In this document: positions 8,386 to 16,495 of the stretch, piece by piece
Layout of the letters: each line of letters starts with the position of its first letter
Numbering within the stretch: position 1 is the stretch's first letter
From: Alphaproteobacteria bacterium UBA3612
GTDB taxonomy: Bacteria; Pseudomonadota; Alphaproteobacteria; Sphingomonadales; Sphingomonadaceae
Reading direction: 5' to 3'
Assembly: GCA_002375465.1 (NCBI GenBank)
Contig: DFLT01000014.1
Coordinates: forward strand, 137,577-201,576
DNA: 64,000 nt
Notes under the pieces: generated by a model
The model's database searches: none
Seen by the model: only the letters and a program-made list of their open reading frames with translations
Told to the model about the DNA's origin: nothing
Translations under genes and position numbers: made by a program

Positions 8386-9683
8386 TGCCCGGAATGCTGG
8401 AAGACCGTGTATCCCGGATTCAGCCGCGAAAGGCGGCGAACCTGCTGTTGTTCGTCATCGCCGGTGCGGTGGTTATCTTCATGATCTGGGCGGCGCTTAC
8501 GGAACTTGATGTCACCGTGCGGGGGCAGGGCCGGGTAATCCCGTCGCAGCAATTGCAGACGATATCGAATCTTGAGGGCGGCATCATCGAGCGCATTCAT
8601 GTGCGAGACGGTCAGGTGGTGAGCCAAGGCGACCCGCTGATCACCCTAGACGATGTCGAGACGGGTTCCGAATTTGGTTCGAACCGGGTGTCCGTCGAGG
8701 CCCTTCGCGCAAAGATCGCGCGCCTGGAAGGAGAGGTCGCCGGCCGTGATCCCGTGTTTCCGGGTGGCACGGGCGGTTCCTTCGCCGAACAGGTGGAAAT
8801 CGAACGTTCTCTGTACGCCAGCCGGATGGCGGACCTATCCAGCCTGACGAATGCGGCGGTGGCGCGTGTAAATCAGGCGGAACGCAGCGTTGCAGAGGCG
8901 GAGGCGGCGCTTGCGGCGCGTACCAGTGCCGCGAACGCTGCTGAGAGCGAGCTATCCCTGCTTCGTCCCTTGGTCGAGAGAGGCATCGAGCCCCGCCTCA
9001 GCCTTATTCAGGCAGAAAACACCGTCGCCGTCTCTCGCGCAGACGCCGCCGCAGCGGCAGCCGGGGTTACGCGCGCTCAGGCGGCCGTGGCTGAAGCCCG
9101 TGCCAGCCTGAATCAGCAGCGCCAGGACTGGCGCGCGCGCGCCGCAACCGAACTGGCTCAGGCGCAAAGCGATCTGAGCGCCCGGAGGCAAGCGACCCCT
9201 GCACTGCAGGGTCGTGTCGACCGTGCCATTGTGCGCGCGCCGCTCGACGGCCGCATCAACCGGGTCCTGAAAACAACCGTCGGCGGCAGCGTTGGGCCAG
9301 GGGAACCGCTTGTAGAGATGGTGCCGAACGACGAGACGCTGGTCGTCATGGCACGGATCCGTCCGCAGGACATTGGCTGGGTCGCGATCGGCCAGGATGC
9401 GAAGGTGAACATCACCGCCTATGACCCTACGGTGTATGGCGGGCTGAGCGGGGAGGTCGTCACGATCAGCCCAGATGCCACCCTTGATGAGCGTTCGGGC
9501 GAAAGCTTCTATGAAGTCCGTGTGCAGACCGACTCCCAGGCGATCATCGACAAGGCCGGTCGCAGACTGCCGATCGGCCCGGGCATGACCGCCGACGTCA
9601 GCCTGATTGGTGAAAAGCGGAGCATCGGCAGCTATATTCTGCGGCCCATCACGCGCTTGCAACAACGCGCCTTTAGGGAATAG
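8385..9683 (+). CDS. HlyD-family periplasmic adaptor of type I secretion
   Basis: A 432-residue membrane fusion protein bridging the ABC transporter and the TolC-like channel. One transmembrane helix (about residues 17-38) is followed by a lipoyl half-motif (LEGGIIERIHVRDGQVVSQG), a long Ala/Arg/Glu-rich coiled coil from about 100 to 265, the second lipoyl half (VRAPLDGRINRV), and a C-terminal beta barrel ending in the T1SS-type YILRPITRL. The start ATG overlaps the transporter stop (TGATG), so the three genes form one unit. No candidate secreted substrate lies beside it; the next gene is kdsB. Confidence 0.93.
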   Translation: MPGMLEDRVSRIQPRKAANLLLFVIAGAVVIFMIWAALTELDVTVRGQGRVIPSQQLQTISNLEGGIIERIHVRDGQVVSQGDPLITLDDVETGSEFGSNRVSVEALRAKIARLEGEVAGRDPVFPGGTGGSFAEQVEIERSLYASRMADLSSLTNAAVARVNQAERSVAEAEAALAARTSAANAAESELSLLRPLVERGIEPRLSLIQAENTVAVSRADAAAAAAGVTRAQAAVAEARASLNQQRQDWRARAATELAQAQSDLSARRQATPALQGRVDRAIVRAPLDGRINRVLKTTVGGSVGPGEPLVEMVPNDETLVVMARIRPQDIGWVAIGQDAKVNITAYDPTVYGGLSGEVVTISPDATLDERSGESFYEVRVQTDSQAIIDKAGRRLPIGPGMTADVSLIGEKRSIGSYILRPITRLQQRAFRE

Positions 9684-9727
9684 GGCGAATGCCGCTCGCC
9701 CGAGAGGCGAGAGATCGGAATCGCCGC

Positions 9728-10540
9728 ATGGAACACGTCTTCTCCCCCCTGCCAGAGAAGGCCGTAATTCTCATACCGGCGCGATATGAGTCGCAGCGTT
9801 TCCCCGGAAAGCCGCTTGCGATGCTGAGAGGGGCGACCGGTGCCGCGAAACCGCTGATCCAGCGCACGTGGGAAGCGGCAGCAGCAGGGGGGATGGCTGA
9901 CAGCGTTTGCGTTCTCACGGACGATCCACGTATTCGGGAAACGGCGGAGGCTTTCGGCGCCCGGGTGCTGATGACGCCACCGTCATGCCGTAATGGCACC
10001 GAACGCTGTTCGGCTGCGCTCGCTGCGCTGCCGGACAAGGACATCATCGTCAATGCGCAAGGCGACTCGCCGCTTACTCCTGGGGGTCTCGCCTGCAGAC
10101 TTGCGCGGTATCTGGCGGACCATCCGGAAGCGGACGTGGTAAGCGCGGCGTTCATCGCGCCGGACAGCGTCCGCAGCCGATTGATCGCGGACGCGGAAGA
10201 AGGGCGCGTGGGGGGCACCTCCGTCGTTCTCGATGCCGCAGGGCGGGCGATGTATTTTTCCAAACGATTGCTGCCCTTCGGCGTTGAAAGCGATCCTTCT
10301 TTAGCGCTGAGGCTACACCTCGGCATTTATGCATATCGGCGGTCCGCATTGGCGGCATATCCTGACTTGCCTATTCCCCCAATGGAGGGCGCCGAGGGTC
10401 TGGAACAATTGCGGTTCCTGAATGCTGGAACGCGCATCGATGTTCTCGACATCGAGCCACAGGATGATTTCTGGGAGGTCAACAATCCCGACGACGTCCC
10501 TCTGGTCGAAGCCGCGCTTAAGGTGCGAGGAATTTCATAA
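9728..10540 (+). CDS. kdsB: 3-deoxy-manno-octulosonate cytidylyltransferase
   Basis: Activates Kdo with CTP to give CMP-Kdo. The nucleotide-binding start AVILIPARYESQRFPGKPLA is canonical, and NGTERC, IVNAQGDSPLTP and the MYFSKRLLPF segment match the KdsB/KpsU family; length (270 residues) is close to the usual 245-255. ATG 9728 keeps the expected short leader and has GAGAGG upstream; ATG 9689 would add 13 residues. It overlaps kdsA by one base (TAATG). In group 2 capsule loci a KdsB paralogue (KpsU) sits with the export genes, as here, so this copy may serve capsule rather than, or as well as, lipopolysaccharide. Confidence 0.9.
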   Translation: MEHVFSPLPEKAVILIPARYESQRFPGKPLAMLRGATGAAKPLIQRTWEAAAAGGMADSVCVLTDDPRIRETAEAFGARVLMTPPSCRNGTERCSAALAALPDKDIIVNAQGDSPLTPGGLACRLARYLADHPEADVVSAAFIAPDSVRSRLIADAEEGRVGGTSVVLDAAGRAMYFSKRLLPFGVESDPSLALRLHLGIYAYRRSALAAYPDLPIPPMEGAEGLEQLRFLNAGTRIDVLDIEPQDDFWEVNNPDDVPLVEAALKVRGIS

Positions 10541-11376
10541 TGCAACTTTGCGGCAGGAATGTCGGGCTATCGCGACCGCTCTTTCTGATTTCCGGCCCCT
10601 GCGTCATCGAGAGCGAGAACCAGGCGCTGAAAACCGGGGATGAAATCGCCGCTATTGCCGAGCGGCTGGGTATCTTTGCCATTTACAAATCCAGTTTCGA
10701 CAAGGCGAACCGCACTGCGCATGACAGCTTCCGCGGGCCGGGACTGGAGGAGGGGCTGCGCATCTTGCAACGGGTGCGGGCGAATTGCGGCTTACCCGTA
10801 CTGACCGATGTGCACGAGGTGCATCAGATATCGGCGGCGGCAGAAATAGTGGATGTTCTGCAAATCCCTGCATTTCTTTCGCGTCAGACGAACCTGATCG
10901 AGGCGGCGGCGGCAAGCGGAAAACCGGTAAATATTAAGAAGGCCCAGTTCATGGCGCCGGCTGACACCATCCCTCTGGTGGCAAAGGCACGTGCTGCGGG
11001 CGGCAAAGATGCCGCGCTCATGTTGACCGAACGGGGCACGGCCTTCGGCTATAATAATCTGGTGGTCGATATGCGGGGGCTCGTTGCCATGCGGGCGTCC
11101 GGTTGTCCGGTCATATTTGACGCGACACATTCCGCCCAGCAGCCGGGAGCTCTAGGAACGAAATCGGGCGGCGACCGGAATACTGTACCCGTTCTGGCGC
11201 GGGCGGCCGTTGCCGCCGGCATCAGCGGGCTTTTTCTGGAAACGCATCCCGATCCCGATGCTGCGCTGTCCGACGGTCCCAATAGCTGGCCGCTGGACAG
11301 GTTGGAGGATCTGATGAAGCGACTGATGGATATCGACGGGATGGTGAAGGCGGAGCCGCTCGACCAGGACGGCTGA
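10540..11376 (+). CDS. kdsA: 3-deoxy-8-phosphooctulonate synthase (Kdo-8-P synthase)
   Basis: A 278-residue KdsA that condenses arabinose-5-phosphate with phosphoenolpyruvate. Recognisable blocks are LFLISGPCVIES near the start, YKSSFDKANRT, LPVLTDVHEVHQI, the KKAQFMAP loop, and FDATHSAQQPG. The start overlaps the kdsB stop. With kdsB this supplies CMP-Kdo. The next gene is convergent and encodes a capsule-type export ATPase. The 3-C end carries no obvious defect and the length is normal for the family. Confidence 0.94.
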   Translation: MQLCGRNVGLSRPLFLISGPCVIESENQALKTGDEIAAIAERLGIFAIYKSSFDKANRTAHDSFRGPGLEEGLRILQRVRANCGLPVLTDVHEVHQISAAAEIVDVLQIPAFLSRQTNLIEAAAASGKPVNIKKAQFMAPADTIPLVAKARAAGGKDAALMLTERGTAFGYNNLVVDMRGLVAMRASGCPVIFDATHSAQQPGALGTKSGGDRNTVPVLARAAVAAGISGLFLETHPDPDAALSDGPNSWPLDRLEDLMKRLMDIDGMVKAEPLDQDG

Positions 11377-11385
11377 TTTGTAGCG

Positions 11386-11409
11386 ATTGCCGACGCTCGG
11401 AACGGCAAT
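11386..11409. terminator. Possible bidirectional hairpin between kdsA and the export ATPase
   Basis: ATTGCCG and CGGCAAT form a 7-bp stem with a 10-base loop between two convergent genes. No T-run is evident on either side, so it is a weak candidate. Confidence 0.3.
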
Positions 11410-11413
11410 TGGG

Positions 11414-12070
11414 TCAGGCGCCTTGAAGATGCAAATGCCGTTCAATGGCCTCGTCGACATTGTCGAATTGATGCAGCCGCCCGCCATCCAGAACCGCGCC
11501 CGTGCGGCAATAGGTTCGAAGCGTCTCCGGGTCATGGCTGATCATGATCAGGGTGCGGTTCTGTGACCGCTCCGTCAACGCCGCGTGGCTGCGTTCGCGA
11601 AAACGCGCATCGCCCGCTGCGGTGATTTCATCGACCAGATAGCAATCGAAGTCGATGGCCAGGCTGATGCCGAATGCCAGCCGGGCGCTCATGCCGGCGG
11701 AATAGGTTTTTACGGGTTGGCGCATGAACGGACCCAATTCCGCGAAATTCTCCACGAACCGGATCAGTGCGTCGGGATCCTTGCGATAGATGCGGGCGAT
11801 GAAACGCGCATTGTCTGCGCCCGTCAGGCTGGATTGAAAGCAGGAGCCGTAGCCGAGGGGCCAGCTGACGGACATGGTCCTTTCCACGGTGCCCGAGCTA
11901 GGCCGCTCAACCCCGCCCATGATGCGCATCAGCGTGGACTTTCCTGCGCCATTCGCGCCTAAGATGCCGATTGCCTCGCCGGGCTGCACGAGCAAATCGA
12001 CGCCCGCCAAAACGGACTTGTTAAAGCCCCGAAGCCGGTAGCCCTTGGTGACATTCTGTAGCCGAATCAT
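11414..12070 (-). CDS. KpsT-like capsular polysaccharide export ATPase
   Basis: A 218-residue ABC ATPase of the capsule/O-antigen export group, the same size as KpsT. Walker A is GANGAGKST (38-46), the signature is the variant YSAGMSARL (123-131) typical of KpsT/BexA, and Walker B ends in YLVDEITAAGD. It would energise flux of a lipid-linked polysaccharide across the inner membrane with a KpsM-like permease, which is not in the window. ATG 12070 is chosen; a TTG at 12100 would also read through. It is divergent from the KpsD-like gene, leaving only about 30 bases for both starts. Confidence 0.88.
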   Translation of the reverse strand: MIRLQNVTKGYRLRGFNKSVLAGVDLLVQPGEAIGILGANGAGKSTLMRIMGGVERPSSGTVERTMSVSWPLGYGSCFQSSLTGADNARFIARIYRKDPDALIRFVENFAELGPFMRQPVKTYSAGMSARLAFGISLAIDFDCYLVDEITAAGDARFRERSHAALTERSQNRTLIMISHDPETLRTYCRTGAVLDGGRLHQFDNVDEAIERHLHLQGA

Positions 12071-12100
12071 CGTAGGCAGGTTTAGGGCCGGACACTGCAA

Positions 12101-13207
12101 ATGACCATTCCCGCGCGCCCCCTCCTTCTTGTCACAGCTTTGCTGCTGGGGGCATGCGCCACCATGCCAACGGCCGGACCCACCGCGAAGGAGGTCCTGG
12201 ATGAAGAAGCCGCTGCTGCGGCCAGCATCGGTTATCGCATCATCGACCTCGATACGGCAACTATGCCGCCCCCGCCCGACAGGGCCGCCGACTTATCCTC
12301 GCTCGCAGCGCTGGCGGCTGGTCAGCCTGGGCCGCAACGTATCGGCCAAGGCGATATATTGCAGGTGACATTGTACGAAGTGGGCGCTGCGCTGTTTTCC
12401 CGCCAGGAGGGGATTCCGGCAGCAGGTTTCGATTCGTCCGCGAAGGCGCGCCCGCTGGGGGCGCTGGAAGTAGCCGCCGACGGCACTATCCCGCTGCCCT
12501 TTGCTGGAGAGATAAAAGTTGGAGGACTGACACAGCCAGAGGCGGCGAAAGAGATAGAAGCGGCATATCGCGGCCTGAGCCAGGAGCCGCAGGCTCAGGT
12601 AACGATCAGCCGCAATTTGACGAATACGGTAATGATCTCGGGTCTCGTGGGTCGGCCCGGCCGCCTGGATCTGTCGGCTGCGGCAGAAACATTGTCGGAT
12701 GCACTGGCACTAACGGGTGCCCCCACCGCGCCGGCGGAACAAGTGCGCCTGCGGTTCACCAGAAACAATGAAACCGTCGAAGTTCCGCTTTCCGCCCTTT
12801 CCAGCGGCTCGACCGCCGACCTGCGCCTGATGCAGGGCGACCGGATTGAATTGCTGCCCGACCGGCGATCCCTGACCGCCTTTGGAGGACTGAACAGCGT
12901 TCGCGAAATCCCCTTCGAGACCGAAACCGTTACGCTTGCAGAGGCGGTAGCACGTGCAGGCGGGCCGTCCGAGGCCATAGCGGACCCCAGCGCAGTGTTC
13001 GTATTCCGTGACGATCCGGCAGGGCCAGCCATCTATCGAGTGGACCTGCTGCGTCCGTCGGGTTACTTCCTCGCGCAGCGGTTTTTTATGCGTGACAAGG
13101 ATCTGATTTACGTGGCTACTGCCAGCGCGAACCGTCCGTCGAAGTTGGTCGATGTCATCAATCGGTTGTTCACGCCAGTTTTTACCATTCGTGAAATCAC
13201 CAGGTAG
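12101..13207 (+). CDS. Polysaccharide export outer-membrane lipoprotein (KpsD/Wza-like)
   Basis: A 368-residue Poly_export protein. A lipobox LLGAC places the lipidated cysteine at residue 19. The export domain starts near GQGDILQVTLYEVG (about 82) and is followed by VAADGTIPLPFAGEIKVGGL and two or more SLBB-type repeats (ISGLVGRPGRLDLS, then LTAFGGLNSVREI). It should form the outer-membrane exit for a capsule or exopolysaccharide. Placement beside a KpsT-like ATPase and kdsAB suggests an ABC-dependent capsule, for which it would be the KpsD counterpart. A polysaccharide deacetylase follows 18 bases downstream. Confidence 0.9.
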   Translation: MTIPARPLLLVTALLLGACATMPTAGPTAKEVLDEEAAAAASIGYRIIDLDTATMPPPPDRAADLSSLAALAAGQPGPQRIGQGDILQVTLYEVGAALFSRQEGIPAAGFDSSAKARPLGALEVAADGTIPLPFAGEIKVGGLTQPEAAKEIEAAYRGLSQEPQAQVTISRNLTNTVMISGLVGRPGRLDLSAAAETLSDALALTGAPTAPAEQVRLRFTRNNETVEVPLSALSSGSTADLRLMQGDRIELLPDRRSLTAFGGLNSVREIPFETETVTLAEAVARAGGPSEAIADPSAVFVFRDDPAGPAIYRVDLLRPSGYFLAQRFFMRDKDLIYVATASANRPSKLVDVINRLFTPVFTIREITR

Positions 13208-13225
13208 GGTATTCGTTAAGAGGCC

Positions 13226-14269
13226 ATGAGCTACCATCCTGCCATGTTTGCTCCGCGCCCCGAACAATATGTCCGGTTCTCAGAAGATTTTGGCCAGAGA
13301 TTCCTGATCTTTGTGGATACGGAGGAGGAATTTGACTGGTCGCAGCCGCGGCGGCGCGATGCGACAGACGTGAAGGCCGTCCGCGCCTTGCCCGCTATCC
13401 ATGAACTGATGCGCGGCTATGGCGCAAAGCCCGCTTATCTGGTCGATTATCCTGTGGCGACCGACCCCGACGCCATTGAGGTTCTTCGCAGATTTCAGGA
13501 TGAGGGGGGCGCGACGATTGGCGCTCAGTTGCACCCCTGGGTCAATCCCCCCTTTATCGAACAGGTGGTCGAGAAGAACAGCTTTCCAGGCAACCTGCCG
13601 CGCTCCGTAGAACGCGCCAAAATGAAGGCCCTGAGTGACGCGATCGCGGCGGGCTTTGGCGAACGTCCGTTTGTCTATCGCGCCGGTCGATATGGCGTCG
13701 GTCCGAATACGGAGGCGCTGCTGGACGAATTCGGGTACCGTATGGACGTGTCGGTGCGGCCCTATTTTGACTATACGGAAGAGGGCGGACCCTGTTTTCG
13801 CCGCATTCAACCTACGCCGTATTGGACCGGGCCTGAGCAACGCTTGCTGGAATTGCCATTGTCCAGCGCGTTCACCGGCGGTTTTCGCGGGTTCGGCGAG
13901 TCAGCCTTTCGCTTCGCCAGTCGCATTCCGCATCTGAACGGCATCCTCTCCCGGGGCGGCTTGCTCAGCCGCATTGCCCTCACGCCAGAAGGGATTCCCG
14001 CAGGGGACGCCGTGCAGGCGGTCGAACAGATGCTGGACCAGGGCGTCCCGGTGATTTCCATCAGTTTTCACTCTCCGTCCGTGGAGCCCGGGCACACGCC
14101 CTATGTTCGCGATGCGGAAGACCTGTCGAGATTCTTCAACTGGTTCGACATGGTTCTGGGGACGCTACAGCGGCGGGGGGTCAAACCGGTGTCCTGCGAA
14201 GAAGTTATTGCTGCCGCCGAATCGGTCCGCGATCTTCCCGCGGTTGAAGCAACGAAACCGGCAGGCTAA
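13226..14269 (+). CDS. Polysaccharide deacetylase, WalW-type
   Basis: A 347-residue divergent member of the carbohydrate esterase 4 fold. FIFVDTEEEFDW (residues about 29-40; the first residues read FLIFVDTEEEFDW) supplies the acidic pair, and AQLHPWVNPPF holds the metal-binding His. The C-terminal ISISFHSPSVEPG supplies the second active-site His. There is no signal peptide, which is usual for this subgroup. It follows the export lipoprotein at 18 bases with GAGG before the ATG, so it is probably in the same transcript and may trim acetyl groups from the exported glycan; substrate is unproven. Confidence 0.85.
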   Translation: MSYHPAMFAPRPEQYVRFSEDFGQRFLIFVDTEEEFDWSQPRRRDATDVKAVRALPAIHELMRGYGAKPAYLVDYPVATDPDAIEVLRRFQDEGGATIGAQLHPWVNPPFIEQVVEKNSFPGNLPRSVERAKMKALSDAIAAGFGERPFVYRAGRYGVGPNTEALLDEFGYRMDVSVRPYFDYTEEGGPCFRRIQPTPYWTGPEQRLLELPLSSAFTGGFRGFGESAFRFASRIPHLNGILSRGGLLSRIALTPEGIPAGDAVQAVEQMLDQGVPVISISFHSPSVEPGHTPYVRDAEDLSRFFNWFDMVLGTLQRRGVKPVSCEEVIAAAESVRDLPAVEATKPAG

Positions 14270-14289
14270 GCGCCGCTATCTCGCGGGTG

Positions 14290-14364
14290 GGGCCTGTAGC
14301 TCAATGGTAGAGCAGGCCGCTCATAACGGCTCGGTTGGGGGTTCGAGTCCCTCCGGGCCCACCA
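14290..14364 (+). tRNA. tRNA with CAT anticodon, probably tRNA-Ile2
   Basis: A complete 75-base cloverleaf including encoded CCA. The acceptor pairs GGGCCTG with CGGGCCC (one G-T wobble). The anticodon loop is CTCATAA, giving CAT, closed by GGCCG/CGGCT; the T loop is TTCGAGT. CAT is shared by tRNA-Met and lysidine-modified tRNA-Ile2. The GCTCATAACGGCTCGGTT region and G-rich acceptor resemble Ile2 (AUA-reading) tRNAs more than elongator Met. Confidence 0.9.
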
Positions 14365-14419
14365 GCGGGATGATGCGGGAAACTAAATAGACGGCTTGGC
14401 AATTGCCCGCCGCCGCCCC

Positions 14420-15235
14420 ATGACCGGGGGCATGGACGATCTTTCGCATCCGGCGCATCCCCAAAACCCGAAAAATCCAGCCATGGCTGCGGCAACCTTG
14501 GTGCTGGTGAAGGAAAATTCCGCCGGTCCGCCACTGGTCTTCATGCAGAAGCGGGCGAACACCATGGGCTTTGCGGCGGGGATGATGGTTTTTCCCGGCG
14601 GCAAGGTGGACCCGGCGGATGAGCGACTCGCCCGCGCGGCGGACCCTTCCGCAATGCTGGATCCCGCCGACGCGTCCGCGCGTGTGGCAGCGGTGCGGGA
14701 ATGTTTCGAAGAGGCCGGCGTGCTGTTGACGAGCGGCCCCGCCATTGAGCCGGATATGCTCGCGGACGCAGCCCCGCGCATTGCCGATCGCAGCCTCGAT
14801 TTCGGCGAATTCCTGCGGAGGCTCGGCCACAGCATAGATCTAGATCGTCTGACACCCTGGTCGCGCTGGTGTCCGCCTGTGCGTTTCGAGACGGTCCGTT
14901 ATGACACCCGCTTCTATCTGGCGCGCGCGACCGGCGAACTGGTGGCTGGACATGACGGAACGGAAGCGGTCACCAGTCTCTGGACCACGGCAACGGATGC
15001 CTTGGAAAGCGCCGCACGCGGTGATGGGAAGGTCGTCTTTCCAACCCATCGGAATCTGGAACGGCTTGCTCAGTTTAGCGATGTGGATTCCTTGTTCGCG
15101 CATGCCGAAGCAACGGCCATCCGCCTGATCTCGCCAGAAATTCGTGACATCGATGGACTGCCGCATCTTTGCATTCCAGATGGGCTAGGCTATCCGGTAA
15201 CGAGCGAACTTCTGAAAAAGGCAAGACGCGGTTAA
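14420..15235 (+). CDS. NUDIX hydrolase (NUDT7/NUDT19-like)
   Basis: A 271-residue NUDIX protein. The box is split in the way seen in CoA/acyl-CoA-type NUDIX hydrolases: VFPGGKVDP is separated by about 30 residues from AAVRECFEEAGVLL, which provides the REx2EExG metal-binding core. The substrate is likely a nucleoside diphosphate derivative such as CoA or ADP-ribose, by family analogy only. Several starts are possible (ATG 14420, 14432, 14483) and none has a strong ribosome-binding site; 14420 is kept. It lies between two tRNA genes. Confidence 0.85.
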   Translation: MTGGMDDLSHPAHPQNPKNPAMAAATLVLVKENSAGPPLVFMQKRANTMGFAAGMMVFPGGKVDPADERLARAADPSAMLDPADASARVAAVRECFEEAGVLLTSGPAIEPDMLADAAPRIADRSLDFGEFLRRLGHSIDLDRLTPWSRWCPPVRFETVRYDTRFYLARATGELVAGHDGTEAVTSLWTTATDALESAARGDGKVVFPTHRNLERLAQFSDVDSLFAHAEATAIRLISPEIRDIDGLPHLCIPDGLGYPVTSELLKKARRG

Positions 15236-15294
15236 GGCTGCTTCGGCTATGGATACGGCGAATGTCTTTCGCGAGGCCCGATTGCCTTGCTACG

Positions 15295-15326
15295 TTGACA
15301 TGCAGCCAGCCGCGATTCAGTAGGCA
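15295..15326 (+). promoter_or_regulatory. Possible promoter for tRNA-Arg
   Basis: A perfect TTGACA (15295-15300) lies upstream of tRNA-Arg, with TAGGCA (15321-15326) about ten bases before the gene. The 20-base spacer is longer than ideal, so the -10 assignment is doubtful. Confidence 0.3.
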
Positions 15327-15335
15327 TGCGGCAAC

Positions 15336-15412
15336 GGCCCCGTAGCTCAGCTGGATAGAGCGTCAGACTTCTAATCTGAATGTCGCAGGTTCGAATCCTG
15401 CCGGGGTCACCA
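15336..15412 (+). tRNA. tRNA-Arg (TCT)
   Basis: A 77-base cloverleaf with encoded CCA. The acceptor pairs GGCCCCG with CGGGGTC (one wobble). The anticodon stem TCAGA/TCTGA encloses CTTCTAA, giving anticodon TCT for AGA codons. The T arm is GCAGG-TTCGAAT-CCTGC. Confidence 0.95.
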
Positions 15413-15520
15413 CCCACCGCGCTTTCGAGCGTTCCTGAAAATGGTGGGCAAGGCGGGGCGTCGCACCTATCTCTGCGCTCTCTGAAGCACGAACGAGCGC
15501 CGCCGAAGTAGAAGGACATC

Positions 15521-16012
15521 ATGCCGCGACATACCGAAACGCGAAACCTGCCATGGACCCCGCACCAGATGTTCGACCTGGTGGCGGACGTGGGAAGCTA
15601 TGCCGAGTTCTTGCCCTGGGTCGTGGCGACCCGTGTGAAGTCGCGCACCGATATCGAACTGGTCGCCGACATGATCGTCGGGTTTCGGATGGTGCGGGAG
15701 ACCTTCACCAGCCGCGTACGGCTTGATCGACCGCAATCGCTGCATGTCGATTATCTGGATGGGCCGCTGAAATATCTAAAGAATGACTGGCGGTTCGAGC
15801 CCGACGGAAAGGGCGGAACCGATGTGCACTTCTGCGTCGATTTCGAATTTCGGCAAAAACTTTTCGAACGATTGGCCGGTACATTCTTTCACGAGGCGTT
15901 TCGCCGTATGGTGACAGCCTTTGAAAAGCGCGCCGCCCAAATTTACGGGCCGTCCGATGCCGGGGCGGGCGCATCCGGCAATAATAGTTCCAGCGCGCAA
16001 CGGACCGCCTGA
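15521..16012 (+). CDS. RatA/COQ10-type START-domain protein
   Basis: A 163-residue protein of the polyketide-cyclase/START fold, the bacterial counterpart of yeast Coq10 and also called RatA. The family signature at the N-terminus is the HTETRNLPWTPHQMFDLVAD stretch followed by YAEFLPWV, and the C-terminal helix FFHEAFRRMVTAFEKRA covers the hydrophobic cavity. It probably binds ubiquinone or a related lipid and supports respiration. Its last 70 bases overlap the convergent pncC gene, so the C-terminal Gly/Ser/Ala tail is poorly constrained. Confidence 0.85.
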   Translation: MPRHTETRNLPWTPHQMFDLVADVGSYAEFLPWVVATRVKSRTDIELVADMIVGFRMVRETFTSRVRLDRPQSLHVDYLDGPLKYLKNDWRFEPDGKGGTDVHFCVDFEFRQKLFERLAGTFFHEAFRRMVTAFEKRAAQIYGPSDAGAGASGNNSSSAQRTA

Positions 16013-16470
16013 AGCCGGACGGCAGTGCGTCCCTCATCGGCGAATATCTTGGTGTCCGCCACGACCTGTTCCGGGTCCTCTCCGCGTCGCGCGCGCGCAA
16101 AGACGACTGTGCCGACAGGCTTTTGCTCGCTTCCCCCGCCGGGGCCGGCAATGCCTGTCACGGCGACTGCCACGTCGGCATGGCTGCGCTCCAGCGCGCC
16201 GAGCGCCATGGCCCATGCGGTGGCGACGGAAACCGCGCCGAAGGTTTCCAGCACATCCTCGTGCACACCCAGCAATTCACGCTTTGCATCGTTGGAATAG
16301 GTAACAAATCCGCGACCCACGACGTCCGAACTGCCGGGAATTTCGGTAAGGACGCCCGACACCAGTCCCCCGGTGCAGCTTTCCGCAAGCGCAATCAGCT
16401 TTCCGGCGGCCCGGTTTTCCTCAATGACCTTCCGTGCGAGATCGGTCAGATTGCTTGGAAATAATTCCAT
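15943..16470 (-). CDS. pncC: Nicotinamide-nucleotide amidohydrolase (CinA C-terminal domain)
   Basis: A 175-residue stand-alone PncC that deamidates NMN for NAD recycling. It carries the signature AESCTGGLVSG (28-38, with the nucleophilic Ser), FVTYSNDAKRELLGV, and the VTGIAGPGGG...KPVGTV block. The N-terminal CinA pyrophosphatase domain is absent, as in E. coli PncC. It lies just downstream of ispDF on the same strand (25-base gap), so they may be co-transcribed. Its C-terminus overlaps the RatA gene tail-to-tail by 70 bases. Confidence 0.92.
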   Translation of the reverse strand: MELFPSNLTDLARKVIEENRAAGKLIALAESCTGGLVSGVLTEIPGSSDVVGRGFVTYSNDAKRELLGVHEDVLETFGAVSVATAWAMALGALERSHADVAVAVTGIAGPGGGSEQKPVGTVVFARARRGEDPEQVVADTKIFADEGRTAVRLQAVRCALELLLPDAPAPASDGP

Positions 16471-16495
16471 CCGTTCGTCTCCTCAGGTGGTGAAC

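Noticed and set aside
15413..15448. CCCACC...GGTGGG with an inner CGCT-TTCG-AGCG hairpin after tRNA-Arg
   Set aside because: The outer arms are short and far apart and no T-run follows; too weak to call a terminator.
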